A model generated the notes under the pieces. That model was not told where the DNA came from, made no database searches, and worked only from the letters and a program-made list of their open reading frames with translations. A program made the position numbers and the translations under genes. From assembly GCA_946414435.1 (NCBI GenBank), contig CAMKOM010000011.1, positions 1 to 64,000 of the forward strand: a stretch of 64,000 nt of DNA. The letters run 5' to 3'. This document shows, one piece after another, positions 9,687 through 20,401 of the stretch (its first letter is position 1; every line of letters begins with the position of its first letter). The DNA comes from an uncultured Bacteroidota bacterium. GTDB taxonomy: Bacteria; Bacteroidota; Bacteroidia; Bacteroidales; SZUA-534.

Positions 9687-11180
9687 TCAGTGTGTTCTCT
9701 GCTCTGCTTTCAGCGGTTCGCCAAGCGATGAGTCTTCAGCGTCTTGCTCGTTCAGTTTGAAGCGCATAAACTGCTGATTATCTTTAGTGTAAGGTTTCCA
9801 ATCGCCGCCGTTGGCACCGTTGGGGTCAGAGTATTTTGCAAAGTTCGACCACGCGGTGAGCATTTTTTCCGACAGGTCCCAGTCGCCTTGTGTCCACGGG
9901 CGCCAGCAGTGTTTCAGCGACTTGAACACAAACCACAAATCCGATGAGTGGAACGCGCCCTTCAGGTAATCCTGCGGATGGCTGCCGTCGTCGGGCAGGG
10001 GACGGGCAAACTGATAGGCCCACGCCTTGTTGCCAATCTCTTCGCGGTTAAGGCAGAAATCGGTAATCTGTCCAGCCATATTGCCAGCGTCGTTGAGCGT
10101 GAAGCCAATCATATACGGCACGTCGTTGAGCGAGCCGTCAAGGCAGGCGTCGTCGAACGATTTTGGCAGCACGTAGCCGTCGATGTACGGTGTGATTGGG
10201 CCCGCGGTCAGGCAACTGCGCTTGCCAGTAACCCTTGCGTAGAGTGCGCCGAGAGCGTATATTTCTTCGGTCGATGCCGAGCGCAGCTGTTTCAGAGTCT
10301 TCAGGTTAGCCCAGTCGCAGACTTCTTTAATCTGTTCTTCGGCCTGTGCAAGTGTGAGTTGGCTTTGACGGAAGAAGGCGGGAATTCGGGCCAGTTCTTC
10401 TTCGGTGAGCGGTTTCTGCAGTCCGCTTGCGCTCATTATAACTGCCTTATTATAAAGACCTTTTGTGAGTGGCGATGCGCTCAAGAACTTCGTGCTGCGG
10501 CCGCCTGCGCTCTGTCCGAAAATCATTACGTTGTCGGGGTCGCCGCCAAACTGCGCGATGTTCTTCTTAACCCATTTCATAACTTCAATTTGGTCCAGAG
10601 TGCCCCAGTTGCCAGTGGCGTGCTCGGGGTCTTCGGCCGATATTTCGGGGTGAGCAAAGAATCCGAACGGTCCCACGCGGTAGTTGAACGTAACCAGAAC
10701 CACGTCTTTTGCTGCCCATTCCTGACCGTCGAATTCAGGTTCCGAGCCCCAGCCTTCGCGCAGTCCGCCACCGAAAATCCAGATGGCCACGGGCAGTTTC
10801 TTTTCAGGTTGCGCCGATGCTTTGGTGTAGACGTTCAGATAAAGGCAGTCTTCGCTGTAGGCCTTCTCTTCGCCATAGCCCCATTCGGTGGTGTAGCCGC
10901 CGTCGTAGTGAGCAGCTTGGAATGCAGGATGGCCGAATTGGTCGCAAACCTTGACGCCCTGCCACGGCACAACAGGCTGCGGTGCGCGCCAGCGGTTCTC
11001 GCCAGTCGGTGGTGCGGCGTAGGGGATTCCCTTGTAAACCACAACGCCCTTAATATCGGTGTTAACACCCTGAACCTGACCGCCTTCAATAGTCAGCACA
11101 GGGTTTGTGTTGGTGCTGTTCTGCGTTGAGCACGATGCCAGCATTGCAACACAGCAAGCAAGTGTGAAAATCTTTCTCAT
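9687..11180 (-). CDS. Carboxylesterase family (type B) lipoprotein
   Basis: Lipoprotein-like N-term (LACCVAMLASC), YKGIPYAAPPTGENRWRAPQP, EDCLYLNVY, FGQSAGGRS nucleophile elbow. Confidence 0.92.
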   Translation of the reverse strand: MRKIFTLACCVAMLASCSTQNSTNTNPVLTIEGGQVQGVNTDIKGVVVYKGIPYAAPPTGENRWRAPQPVVPWQGVKVCDQFGHPAFQAAHYDGGYTTEWGYGEEKAYSEDCLYLNVYTKASAQPEKKLPVAIWIFGGGLREGWGSEPEFDGQEWAAKDVVLVTFNYRVGPFGFFAHPEISAEDPEHATGNWGTLDQIEVMKWVKKNIAQFGGDPDNVMIFGQSAGGRSTKFLSASPLTKGLYNKAVIMSASGLQKPLTEEELARIPAFFRQSQLTLAQAEEQIKEVCDWANLKTLKQLRSASTEEIYALGALYARVTGKRSCLTAGPITPYIDGYVLPKSFDDACLDGSLNDVPYMIGFTLNDAGNMAGQITDFCLNREEIGNKAWAYQFARPLPDDGSHPQDYLKGAFHSSDLWFVFKSLKHCWRPWTQGDWDLSEKMLTAWSNFAKYSDPNGANGGDWKPYTKDNQQFMRFKLNEQDAEDSSLGEPLKAEQRTH

Positions 11181-11330
11181 ATAAATAGTTTTAGTTCAAA
11201 ATATTTTGATGCACCGAAGGTAATTGATTTTTGGTAATTGATGTTTTTTAATCTCTATTTTTGCCCCGTAATGCACTTATAACTTAAAACTCAAAAACTT
11301 ACAACTTCCCAACTTAAAACCTATAACTTC

Positions 11331-11801
11331 ATGACCACCATTCGACCCCTGAAGGACAGTGAGTTACCGCTTCTCAACGATTTTCTCTACTTGGCCATTT
11401 TCATTCCCAAAGGCGTTCAGGCGCCGCCGCGTGAAATTATCAACCAGCCAGAGTTGCGCGTTTATGTCGATGGCTTTGGGTCGCAGCCCGACGACCATTG
11501 CCTTGTTGCCGAATGCGATGGTGCGGTTGTGGGCGCTGTTTGGGTTCGCGATATGCCCGATTTTGGCCACATTGCCGACGGAGTGCCGTCGTTTGCCATA
11601 TCGGTCAGACCCGAATATCGCGGAAGCGGCATTGGCACAACCCTAATGCGCTCAATGCTCGACTATCTGCGACAACATGGCTATGCAAAAGCGTCATTAT
11701 CAGTGCAAAAAGCCAACTATGCCGCGCGGATGTACACAAAACTCGGCTTCCGCACCATTGGCGAGAACGACGAAGAATATATTATGGTGTATGAGTTTTA
11801 A
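11331..11801 (+). CDS. GNAT family N-acetyltransferase
   Basis: VRPEYRGSGIGTTLMRSMLDYLRQHGYAKASLSVQKANYAARMYTKLGFRTIGE acetyl-CoA binding motifs. Confidence 0.93.
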   Translation: MTTIRPLKDSELPLLNDFLYLAIFIPKGVQAPPREIINQPELRVYVDGFGSQPDDHCLVAECDGAVVGAVWVRDMPDFGHIADGVPSFAISVRPEYRGSGIGTTLMRSMLDYLRQHGYAKASLSVQKANYAARMYTKLGFRTIGENDEEYIMVYEF

Positions 11802-11898
11802 GGTGGCGGATGCTTTCATGAGCCGCAGGCGTTCAGTTTTTTGTATATCAGCACCAATAATTTTATATATTTGCACCCGATTTTTAGAAAAATAGTCT

Positions 11899-13098
11899 AT
11901 GAAAGGAGCAAAACCAATAATGCTATTGTCGGCAACTTTGTTGACAATTAGTGCATTAGCGCAACAAGGCGTATTCTACTACGTTAACACAAATGCCGAA
12001 CTCATCAATTCGAAAACATTGGACGTTGTTATGAACGACAACGGAATGGTGATTTTGAATGAATGTTCAGATGCGAAATATGAGAAACCCGCTGTTCAGC
12101 TTATCGAATTGAACAAAAGCTTCATCAAAACATCCGAAAGCATTCTGCCAGTAAATAATTTGCATAGTGTCAGCACCATTGCAAAATATTCTAACGGCAA
12201 TTATGGAATTTTCGCAAATACTGACGAATCACCTGTGAAGCTTACCGTTTCAGGTAGTTATAAGGAACTTGATCAGTCGCTACTTCCCGATCAGAAAGAC
12301 CAAACCATTGTGGGAAAGGTTATTGTTGACAAACAAATTTTGGTTGTTTCAACATTGTCGGCCAGTAAAGACAAATATGCCATTGTATTGAGCAGTTTCG
12401 ATGCGGGGACGGGAGACAAGCAATGGAGCAAAATTGTTTCGAGTGAGACCAACGAGTCGGCTGATGCAATTGTGGCCGACAATTCGGGTAGCATGGTGGT
12501 TTTGGGCAGGAAATATAATGACAACGCAACCGAGTACATTCCAATACTTTACAAACTTGATACTAAAGGCGGAATTGTTTGGAAAAAGAGCGGTGTTGAT
12601 ATGCCGTCAAATTTCTACTCACAAAGTTTGGCGGTTTCAGCCAATGGCGACATTTATTATGCTTGTGGTTTGACACAGCGCTCGGGTATGTTGCAGACCA
12701 AGTTGATTAAACTTGATGCCAATGGGAACACAAAACGCAATATCAACATTAATGAATTCACAAGCAATGGAGTGTTGAACTTGTCGTCGGGCAAGATGTT
12801 ATTGTATGGCTCGCGGTTCTATACCGATAGCAAGCAAGTTGTAACCAAGGGCGCATATGTGATTCTTGATGCCGATTTGAACGAATTGAGTAATAAGTCG
12901 CTTGGGGTTAACGACAAACCCGATTCTGATTTCAACTACAATACCACTAGCAGTTCCGATTTGCAGGCAGCGATTGAACTAGAGTCTGGCAGTATTGTTA
13001 TGGTCGGCAAGGTTACAATGCCACAAGCTGGCGGTGCATCAGAAAAACAGAACAACACAATTGTTATTGTGACAGACGCTTACGGAAATTATAAATAA
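11899..13098 (+). CDS. Exported hypothetical protein, beta-propeller-like
   Basis: Signal peptide (AKPIMLLSATLLTISALAQQ); repeated ...YKLDTKGGIVWKKSG / KLDANGNTKRN-type strands; promoter-like TATATTTG at 11866-11873. Confidence 0.6.
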   Translation: MKGAKPIMLLSATLLTISALAQQGVFYYVNTNAELINSKTLDVVMNDNGMVILNECSDAKYEKPAVQLIELNKSFIKTSESILPVNNLHSVSTIAKYSNGNYGIFANTDESPVKLTVSGSYKELDQSLLPDQKDQTIVGKVIVDKQILVVSTLSASKDKYAIVLSSFDAGTGDKQWSKIVSSETNESADAIVADNSGSMVVLGRKYNDNATEYIPILYKLDTKGGIVWKKSGVDMPSNFYSQSLAVSANGDIYYACGLTQRSGMLQTKLIKLDANGNTKRNININEFTSNGVLNLSSGKMLLYGSRFYTDSKQVVTKGAYVILDADLNELSNKSLGVNDKPDSDFNYNTTSSSDLQAAIELESGSIVMVGKVTMPQAGGASEKQNNTIVIVTDAYGNYK

Positions 13099-13123
13099 TT
13101 AGGTGTTATATCAGAAAACGATT

Positions 13124-13163
13124 AAAGACACTCCGTTTAATTTAAATGGAGTGTCTTTTTTTT
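13124..13163 (+). terminator. Rho-independent terminator
   Basis: AAAGACACTCCgTTTAATTTAAAtGGAGTGTCTTTTTTTT. Confidence 0.9.
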
Positions 13164-13274
13164 GCACATATTTGGTCAAATTGCAATGAGAAAACTGCCG
13201 AGAACTCGCGTTTTTTACAGCTTAGTTATGGGAAAATGACGTTCCAAAAACACATATATTGATATTTTCGTTTG

Positions 13275-13332
13275 CCGTTTATTAAGTCAAAGCTACCGTT
13301 TATTAAGTCAAAGCTACCGTTTGTTAAGTCAA
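13275..13332. repeat. 21-bp tandem repeat (CCGTTTATTAAGTCAAAGCTA), 2.8 copies, intergenic
   Basis: Three head-to-tail copies starting at 13275, 13296 and 13317; the last has one substitution (TTTGTTAAG). Confidence 0.9.
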
Positions 13333-13519
13333 CCCCGCCATATGCGTTTTGACGTTTTTTTTCTTCAAATATTCGTTTCACCTTTGTATTGTTATTAAAA
13401 CACAATAGAGGATGTTCGTAGAGCAACTAAAAATTGCGGCTATGAAATATCTAATAACAAATAGAACGGTTGAATATTTATTATATGTATAATTGTAACG
13501 GTTTCTTTATTAAATCTTA

Positions 13520-14035
13520 ATGCTTATGAAGAAAATCTATTTACTCGTTATTGGGATGTTGTTTGTCATATATAACGTGGCAAATGCCCAGGATGACAAA
13601 TTTAAGGCTCTCTTCATATACAATTTCACTAAGTATATGGAATGGCCTGAAGCGAAACGCTCTGGTGATTTTAAAATCGGAGTTTTGGGTAATTCGCCGA
13701 TTACCGATGAATTGAAAGCTTTTACGGCGAAAAAGTCTGTCGGTCAGCAGAAGATTGTGGTTGAGGAGATTATGGCGATTGCCGATTGCCCCAAATACCA
13801 CATTGTTTTTGTTCCTGCAAAAGCATCTGCAAATGTGAGCGAAATCACACAGAACGTGGCAAACAAAGGCGTGCTTGTCGTTACCGATAAACCTGGTATG
13901 GCAGCAGCGTTGTCCGGCATAAACTTTGTCAAGGATGACGGTCAGCAAACTTTCGAAATCAGCGTCAAGCATATGCACGAGCAAGGTGTGAACGCAGGCA
14001 AGAGTTTTCTGTCTTTGGGAATAGCAGTGGATTAG
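13520..14035 (+). CDS. YfiR/DUF4154-like periplasmic protein
   Basis: Signal peptide then KFKALFIYNFTKYMEWPEAKRSGDFKIGVLGNSPI...LVVTDKPGMAAALSGINFV, typical of the YfiR family. Confidence 0.75.
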   Translation: MLMKKIYLLVIGMLFVIYNVANAQDDKFKALFIYNFTKYMEWPEAKRSGDFKIGVLGNSPITDELKAFTAKKSVGQQKIVVEEIMAIADCPKYHIVFVPAKASANVSEITQNVANKGVLVVTDKPGMAAALSGINFVKDDGQQTFEISVKHMHEQGVNAGKSFLSLGIAVD

Positions 14036-14057
14036 TCGAATATTTAAAATAGTAATC

Positions 14058-16790
14058 ATGTTAAAGAAAATACTACTCTGTTTTACATTGGCCGCTATGG
14101 TTTCGGCACAATCATTCGGTCAGAAAAAAGATGTTTCACAGTTGACTCGTAACGACATCCTTTCAATGTCGTACGACGAATTGGCCGATATGCCAATTGA
14201 AGACGTGATGCAGTTGACAAAAATATTGGGTGTATCGCTCAACGAGCTTTATGAAATGCTTCTGAACAAGGATGTTACTTCGGCATCAAAGAAGGCCGAG
14301 AGCAGTTTCGACTCGCCGCTTTCAACAACCGTTCTCTCGTATGATGAGATTGTGGCTTCAGGTGCGCGCAACATTCAGGAGGCCATGCGTCTGGTGCCGG
14401 GCGTTATTGTCCGTGAAAAGACCAATGGCAACTACGATATCCACATCCGTGGCAATAACAACATTCCTGATGAGAACCTTACGGTTTACACCGAGAACTC
14501 AATGACATTGGTTATGATTGACAACCGTCCAATCTATAACTACATAAATGGTGGTACGTTCTGGGAGTCATTCCCGATTGATATTGCCGATGTTGATCGT
14601 ATTGAGGTGGTTCGAGGCGCGGCAAGTGCTCTTTATGGCGCCAATGCTGTGACGGGTGTTATCAACATCATCACCAAGAATCCGGAGTCAGAGGAATTGC
14701 ATGTTAACGGACAAATTCAAGGAGGAAACCTTGGCTCGTATATGGGAAGCTTGAATCTCGGACAAAACATCGGTAAGTTCGGTTACCGCGTTTCGGGTAA
14801 CTATCAGAAAATGAAACGTACGACCGATAAATTCTATGTGTTTCAGTACGATTCACTTTTCAACCGTGACGATATCCAAACATTGCCTGATAAAACGAGC
14901 TATTGGCTGACAGTGTTCAACCCGGTGGAGAAGATTGAAGATTGGCATCCGTATCCCGAAACTGCAGTTGATCGTTTTGGTGTGAACGCCAACTTGTATT
15001 TCAATCCGGCCGACGATATCAACTTTGTTTTGAGTGGAGGCTATCAGGATTCGTACATCAACTCATCGTCATTTGGCGACCCGTCAATCTCAATAACAGG
15101 TCGTGACATAAAAAGCTCATATTTTAATGTTATAGGCAAGGCAAAAGGTCTTACACTGCAGTCGAACATGCTGTTTGCCGAGCAGGACATTGTATATAAG
15201 AATGTTGGTTTCAAGGCTGATGCCCGCACATTCAACATCAATGCTGAATATGATATTTATGTTGGCGGCTTGAATATCCGTCCGGGTATTTCGTACCAGA
15301 GTGCGACATACGACGATACCCCGTATCTGATTGCTGATACCGCAGGTATCTATTCATCAGGCTATATGAATGGTGAGTGCAGTTTCAACTCAATAGCAGG
15401 CTCGCTTCGTCTCGATTACAAAATGCTTGATGAGAAACTCCGTTTTATTATGGGCGGACGTTTTGAGAAATTCAACACATCTGACGATTTGTACTTCCCA
15501 TTCCAGATGGTTGCAAGCTACAACCTGAACGACAAACACATGTTGCGAGTGGTTGGTTCAATGGCTAACCGCAGCCCGTTCATTGTCGACTCATATTCGA
15601 ATTTCGATTGGAACCGTCAGGGACGTCCATTTCCGTCGCATATAAAGTTTGAAGGCAGCAAAGATCAGAAGCTGGCATCTACAAAGAATGTGGAAGTGGG
15701 CTATCGTGTTCGTCCGGTCCGTAATGTATTTGTTGAGGCTGAGGTGTTCATGTCGTCAACCAAGAATTTTGGTTGTTTGTTGCCAGAGAGCTCGACAACA
15801 TATATACATGGTGCCGATTCAATGGTGGCAAATGTCAATCTGCCTCAAGTTGGAACAGTGTATTCAGCAAAACAAGCGGTACCTGCACCAGCAATCCCAT
15901 ATCAGGTTAATTTGAAATATCAGAACATTGATGTTAAAGCAAACCAGTATGGAATTACATTAAATGCAGAGTGGGTGGCTAATGAAAAGTTGGTTTTCAA
16001 GGCATTTGGTACATACCAAGTTACAAAATTGAAAGATCATAACTGCTACAACAACTCGCAAATCATAACTGATATGACAACGCTTGCCGCAATCAATGCT
16101 TCTCAAGGTAAAAAAGGCATAACCGGTCAAGGTACTGATGATTATTTTGTAAAACCATTCAAAATGGGAGTTCAGCAGCAGCTTGATGCCGGCGGAATGC
16201 AGCTGATTGAAGCAGGTGTTACCCAGCAGATATTGATTGGTCAAATGATGCAGGCTGGTATGTCTCAAGAACAGGCTGCAGAACAGGTGAAGCAAATGGT
16301 AGGTTCTGACGCATGGAATCAGGTGGCAACACAAGTTCATACGATGGCCGAAAACGCAGAAATTGATGTTCAGGGCATACCTTCATATATTGCAGAACAG
16401 CAATTCAATGCCGAGGAGTATCACCAAACTCTTCAGCAACTTGCAGGCACTGGATTGGTTAATTACGATGGCCGTTATGAGAATAAAGAAATCACTCACA
16501 AAGCCACACCTTCATTCTTCGGTGGTTTTAGTGTTAACTACACTCCAATCGAAAAGCTGAATATCTATGCCAGCGGTAATTTCTATTCAAAACAAACCTA
16601 TACAACATCTAACGGTATATTTGAGGCCGACCCGAAGTTCATTTTGAACTGCAAGTTGTCGTACAAGGTATGGAAAGACAATGCTGTATTCTTCAATGCA
16701 CGCAACTTGCTTAACGACAAAAAGCAAGAGTTCGCTTGGACTGATGAAACCAAAGGATGCTATCTGGTCGGTTTCGACTTGAAGTTCTGA
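14058..16790 (+). CDS. TonB-dependent receptor, plug plus beta-barrel
   Basis: Plug motifs (SYDEIVASGARNIQEAMRLVPGVIVREK...RVEVVRGAASALYGANAVTGVINIITK); C-term FFNARNLLNDKKQEFAWTDETKGCYLVGFDLKF ends in F. Confidence 0.92.
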   Translation: MLKKILLCFTLAAMVSAQSFGQKKDVSQLTRNDILSMSYDELADMPIEDVMQLTKILGVSLNELYEMLLNKDVTSASKKAESSFDSPLSTTVLSYDEIVASGARNIQEAMRLVPGVIVREKTNGNYDIHIRGNNNIPDENLTVYTENSMTLVMIDNRPIYNYINGGTFWESFPIDIADVDRIEVVRGAASALYGANAVTGVINIITKNPESEELHVNGQIQGGNLGSYMGSLNLGQNIGKFGYRVSGNYQKMKRTTDKFYVFQYDSLFNRDDIQTLPDKTSYWLTVFNPVEKIEDWHPYPETAVDRFGVNANLYFNPADDINFVLSGGYQDSYINSSSFGDPSISITGRDIKSSYFNVIGKAKGLTLQSNMLFAEQDIVYKNVGFKADARTFNINAEYDIYVGGLNIRPGISYQSATYDDTPYLIADTAGIYSSGYMNGECSFNSIAGSLRLDYKMLDEKLRFIMGGRFEKFNTSDDLYFPFQMVASYNLNDKHMLRVVGSMANRSPFIVDSYSNFDWNRQGRPFPSHIKFEGSKDQKLASTKNVEVGYRVRPVRNVFVEAEVFMSSTKNFGCLLPESSTTYIHGADSMVANVNLPQVGTVYSAKQAVPAPAIPYQVNLKYQNIDVKANQYGITLNAEWVANEKLVFKAFGTYQVTKLKDHNCYNNSQIITDMTTLAAINASQGKKGITGQGTDDYFVKPFKMGVQQQLDAGGMQLIEAGVTQQILIGQMMQAGMSQEQAAEQVKQMVGSDAWNQVATQVHTMAENAEIDVQGIPSYIAEQQFNAEEYHQTLQQLAGTGLVNYDGRYENKEITHKATPSFFGGFSVNYTPIEKLNIYASGNFYSKQTYTTSNGIFEADPKFILNCKLSYKVWKDNAVFFNARNLLNDKKQEFAWTDETKGCYLVGFDLKF

Positions 16791-16817
16791 TACTATCTAC
16801 CATATTATAATAGGTGC

Positions 16818-16847
16818 AAAAAAAGCGGCAGTTTTGCCGCTTTTTTT
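16818..16847 (+). terminator. Rho-independent terminator
   Basis: AAAAAAAGCGGCA-gttt-TGCCGCTTTTTTT. Confidence 0.9.
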
Positions 16848-16996
16848 GTTGCCATCTTGCAACAAAGTTGGTGGTGTGGTGTTGTTAACTGGTGTTCATA
16901 ACGGTGTCGGTGATTGATCATATTCGTTGTTTACCCCTTAAATCGTGGGCTTTGCGCTGGTGAAAATCATTTTTCAAAATATTTATTTTGAGAGTA

Positions 16997-17026
16997 TTGA
17001 TTAAGAAGAAATTGTTTTTACCTTTG
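16997..17026 (+). promoter_or_regulatory. Putative promoter of the str-S10-spc-alpha cluster
   Basis: TTG (16997-16999), 19-bp spacer, TACCTTTG (17019-17026), upstream of rpsL. Confidence 0.55.
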
Positions 17027-17072
17027 CGAACCGATTTTGCGGAGAATTATATACGTTTTATTAATAAATAAT

Positions 17073-17447
17073 ATGCCAACTATACAACAATTAGTAAGAA
17101 AAGGGCGAGTAGAAATGGACAAGAAGAGCAAGGCACCAGCCTTGGATTCGTGCCCACAACGCCGTGGTGTGTGCGTGCGTGTTTACACCACTACACCAAA
17201 GAAACCGAACTCGGCAATGCGTAAAGTTGCCCGTGTTCGTTTAACAAATGGTAAGGAAGTGAACTCTTACATTCCGGGAGAAGGTCACAATTTGCAGGAA
17301 CACTCAATTGTGATGATCCGCGGAGGTCGTGTTAAGGATCTACCAGGTGTTCGTTACCACATTATTCGTGGTGCTTTGGATACATCGGGAGTAGAGGGAC
17401 GCAAACAACGTCGCTCAAAGTATGGTGCTAAAAGACCTAAAAAATAA
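17073..17447 (+). CDS. rpsL: 30S ribosomal protein S12
   Basis: [12 protein letters not shown]...[19 protein letters not shown]...; the 17037 ORF start adds 12 unlikely residues. Confidence 0.98.
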   Translation: MPTIQQLVRKGRVEMDKKSKAPALDSCPQRRGVCVRVYTTTPKKPNSAMRKVARVRLTNGKEVNSYIPGEGHNLQEHSIVMIRGGRVKDLPGVRYHIIRGALDTSGVEGRKQRRSKYGAKRPKK

Positions 17448-17463
17448 TTTATAATATAGTAAG

Positions 17464-17940
17464 ATGAGAAAAGCAAAACCAAAGAGCAGGATTCTGTTAC
17501 CAGATCCAAAGTTCAATGATGTATTGGTTACCCGTTTTGTCAACAATCTGATGTTGGACGGAAAAAAGAGCACGGCATTCGAGATTTTCTACGATTCGCT
17601 CGATATAGTTGGTGCCAAAATGAAAGACAACGAATTGTCGCCTCTTGACATTTGGAAGAAGGCCCTGCAGAATGTAACCCCGCAAGTCGAGGTTCGCAGC
17701 CGCCGCGTTGGTGGTGCAACATTCCAGATTCCACAAGAAATCCGTGAGACACGCAAAGTGGCTATGAGTATGAAGAATATGATTCTGTTCGCACGCAAAC
17801 GCGCAGGTCGCTCAATGGCCGACAAACTTTCTGCCGAGATTATGGCAGCATTCAACGAAGAGGGTGGCGCATTCAAAAGGAAAGAAGAAATACATCGTAT
17901 GGCAGAGGCCAACAAGGCATTCTCGCACTTCCGCTTTTAA
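17464..17940 (+). CDS. rpsG: 30S ribosomal protein S7
   Basis: [38 protein letters not shown]. Confidence 0.98.
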   Translation: MRKAKPKSRILLPDPKFNDVLVTRFVNNLMLDGKKSTAFEIFYDSLDIVGAKMKDNELSPLDIWKKALQNVTPQVEVRSRRVGGATFQIPQEIRETRKVAMSMKNMILFARKRAGRSMADKLSAEIMAAFNEEGGAFKRKEEIHRMAEANKAFSHFRF

Positions 17941-17953
17941 TTAGAAGAAAACA

Positions 17954-20053
17954 ATGGCAAGAGATCTTAGATACACCCGCAATTTCGGCATTATGGCTCA
18001 CATTGATGCCGGAAAAACTACAACTTCAGAGCGTATTCTGTTTTACACAGGTATAACCCACCGCATTGGTGAGGTGCACGACGGCGCCGCAACAATGGAC
18101 TGGATGGAGCAAGAGCAGGAGCGCGGTATTACCATTACATCAGCCGCAACAACTTGCTTCTGGAAATACAATGGCAACGAATACAAGTACAACTTGATTG
18201 ACACTCCGGGACACGTCGACTTCACAGTTGAGGTTGAGCGTTGTCTTCGCGTATTGGACGGCGCAGTTGCCGTTTATTGCGCAGTTGGTGGCGTTGAGCC
18301 CCAGTCGGAGACAGTTTGGCGTCAGGCCAACAAATATCAGGTTCCGCGTATCGCGTTCGTCAATAAGATGGACCGTATCGGTGCCGACTACTTCTCAGTT
18401 GTAAACCAAATTCGCGAGCGTCTGAACGCAAACGCCGTAACAATCCACATTCCAATCGGTTCTGAAGCCGATTTCCGTGGTTTGGTCGACCTTATCGAAA
18501 TGAAAGCCATCGTTTGGATTGACGATGAGAAGATGGGTACTACCTACAAATACATCGACATTCCGGAGGATTTGGTTGAGACCGCCAACGAGTATCGCGC
18601 AAAACTGATTGAGTCAGTTGCCGAACTCGACGACTCTCTGTTGGAGCGTTTCTTCGAAGACCCCGATTCAATTACAGTTGACGAGATTAAGAGCGTAATC
18701 CGCCGTGCCACAATCCAACAAATGATTGTTCCGGTATTGTGCGGTTCAGCATTTAAGAACAAAGGTATCCAACGCTTGTTGGACGCTGTGGCAGCATTCC
18801 TGCCAAGCCCGGTTGACGTTCCTGCCATCATCGGCACAAACCCGGCAACTGAGGCTGAGGAAGACAGAAAAGTTGATGCCAAAGAGCCGTTCTGCGGTCT
18901 GGCATTCAAGATTGCCACCGACCCGTATGTGGGCCGCTTATGCTTCATCCGCGTTTATAGCGGCGTGCTCAACGCAGGCGACACTGTTTTGAATATGCGT
19001 ACAGGCAAGAAAGAGCGTATCTCGCGTCTGTTCCAGATGCATTCGAACCACCAGAACCCGATGGAGAAAATCGAGGCTGGTGATATTTGCGCAGGTATCG
19101 GTTTCAAAGACATCCGTACAGGTGACACATTGTGCGCTGAGAGTGCACCGATTGTACTTGAGAGTATGACCTTCCCGAAACCGGTTATCAGCATCGCCAT
19201 CGAGCCTAAGACTCAAGGCGATATGGAGAAACTTGATGCAGCTTTGATTAAGTTGGCAGAAGAGGACCCAACCTTTACTTTGAAGACCGACCAGGATTCG
19301 GGCCAGATAGTAATCAGCGGTATGGGCGAGTTGCACTTGGACATCCTTATCGACCGTCTGAAACGCGAGTTCAAGGTTGAAGTTAACCAGGGCGCACCCC
19401 AGGTTGCATACAAAGAGGCTATCACAGCCACTGTCGATCACCGCGAGGTATTCAAGAAACAGACTGGTGGTCGTGGTAAGTTCGCCGACATCGTTGTTAA
19501 GGTTTCACCGGCAGAGGAAGGCAAAGAGGGCTTGACATTCATCGATTCTATCAAGGGTGGTCACATCCCTGCAGAATACATTCCTTCAGTAGAGAAAGGT
19601 TTCAAAGAGGCTATGAAGAACGGTCCGTTGGCCGGATTCCCGGTTGACAGCCTTCAGGTTGAGTTGGTCGATGGTTCGTTCCACCCGGTTGACTCTGACC
19701 AGCTGTCGTTCGAAATCGCTGGCCGTCAGGCATTCCGTGAGGCTTGCGCCAAAGCGAAACCAATCCTTCTCGAGCCTATTATGCACGTTGAGGTGGTAAC
19801 ACCTGAGGACTATATGGGCGACGTGATTGGCGACCTTAACAAACGTCGTGGTCAGGTTGAAGGTATGGAGTCGCGTGCATCGGGCGACCGTGTTGTGAAG
19901 GCAAACGTTCCGTTGTCGGAGATGTTCGGCTATGTAACTGTTCTGCGTACAATCACATCGGGCCGCGCCACATCAAGTATGGAGTTCTCGCACTACGCAG
20001 AGACACCGAAAAACGTGGCTACTGAGGTTCTCGAGAAAATGAAAGGGAAATAA
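17954..20053 (+). CDS. fusA: Elongation factor G
   Basis: [52 protein letters not shown]. Confidence 0.99.
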   Translation: MARDLRYTRNFGIMAHIDAGKTTTSERILFYTGITHRIGEVHDGAATMDWMEQEQERGITITSAATTCFWKYNGNEYKYNLIDTPGHVDFTVEVERCLRVLDGAVAVYCAVGGVEPQSETVWRQANKYQVPRIAFVNKMDRIGADYFSVVNQIRERLNANAVTIHIPIGSEADFRGLVDLIEMKAIVWIDDEKMGTTYKYIDIPEDLVETANEYRAKLIESVAELDDSLLERFFEDPDSITVDEIKSVIRRATIQQMIVPVLCGSAFKNKGIQRLLDAVAAFLPSPVDVPAIIGTNPATEAEEDRKVDAKEPFCGLAFKIATDPYVGRLCFIRVYSGVLNAGDTVLNMRTGKKERISRLFQMHSNHQNPMEKIEAGDICAGIGFKDIRTGDTLCAESAPIVLESMTFPKPVISIAIEPKTQGDMEKLDAALIKLAEEDPTFTLKTDQDSGQIVISGMGELHLDILIDRLKREFKVEVNQGAPQVAYKEAITATVDHREVFKKQTGGRGKFADIVVKVSPAEEGKEGLTFIDSIKGGHIPAEYIPSVEKGFKEAMKNGPLAGFPVDSLQVELVDGSFHPVDSDQLSFEIAGRQAFREACAKAKPILLEPIMHVEVVTPEDYMGDVIGDLNKRRGQVEGMESRASGDRVVKANVPLSEMFGYVTVLRTITSGRATSSMEFSHYAETPKNVATEVLEKMKGK

Positions 20054-20076
20054 TTTCTTGTTATACATTAAATAAT

Positions 20077-20382
20077 ATGAGCCAAAAAATTAGAATCAAA
20101 TTGAAATCTTACGATCACAACTTGGTTGACAAGTCGGCCGAGAAGATCGTGAAGACTGTAAAGACTACTGGCGCAGTTGTTAGTGGGCCTATTCCACTCC
20201 CGACTCACCGCCGTGTGTTTACAGTGCTGCGCTCAACTTTCGTGAACAAAAAATCACGCGAACAGTTTGAGCTGTCTTCTTACAAAAGGCTTCTCGACAT
20301 CTACAGCTCAACAGCTAAGACTATCGACGCCTTGATGAAACTTGAACTGCCCAGCGGCGTTGAAGTTGAGATTAAAGTATGA
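20077..20382 (+). CDS. rpsJ: 30S ribosomal protein S10
   Basis: [21 protein letters not shown]...[17 protein letters not shown]. Confidence 0.98.
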   Translation: MSQKIRIKLKSYDHNLVDKSAEKIVKTVKTTGAVVSGPIPLPTHRRVFTVLRSTFVNKKSREQFELSSYKRLLDIYSSTAKTIDALMKLELPSGVEVEIKV

Positions 20383-20401
20383 CATTTTATAAATTATAAA
20401 A

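Noticed and set aside
9948-11129. 393-aa plus-strand ORF antisense to the carboxylesterase
   Set aside because: Mirror ORF; minus strand is clearly a type B carboxylesterase.
13226-13426. 66-aa minus-strand ORF encoding LTNGSFDLINGSFDLINGK repeats
   Set aside because: Repeated peptide is simply the 21-bp DNA tandem repeat read through; no RBS or homology support.
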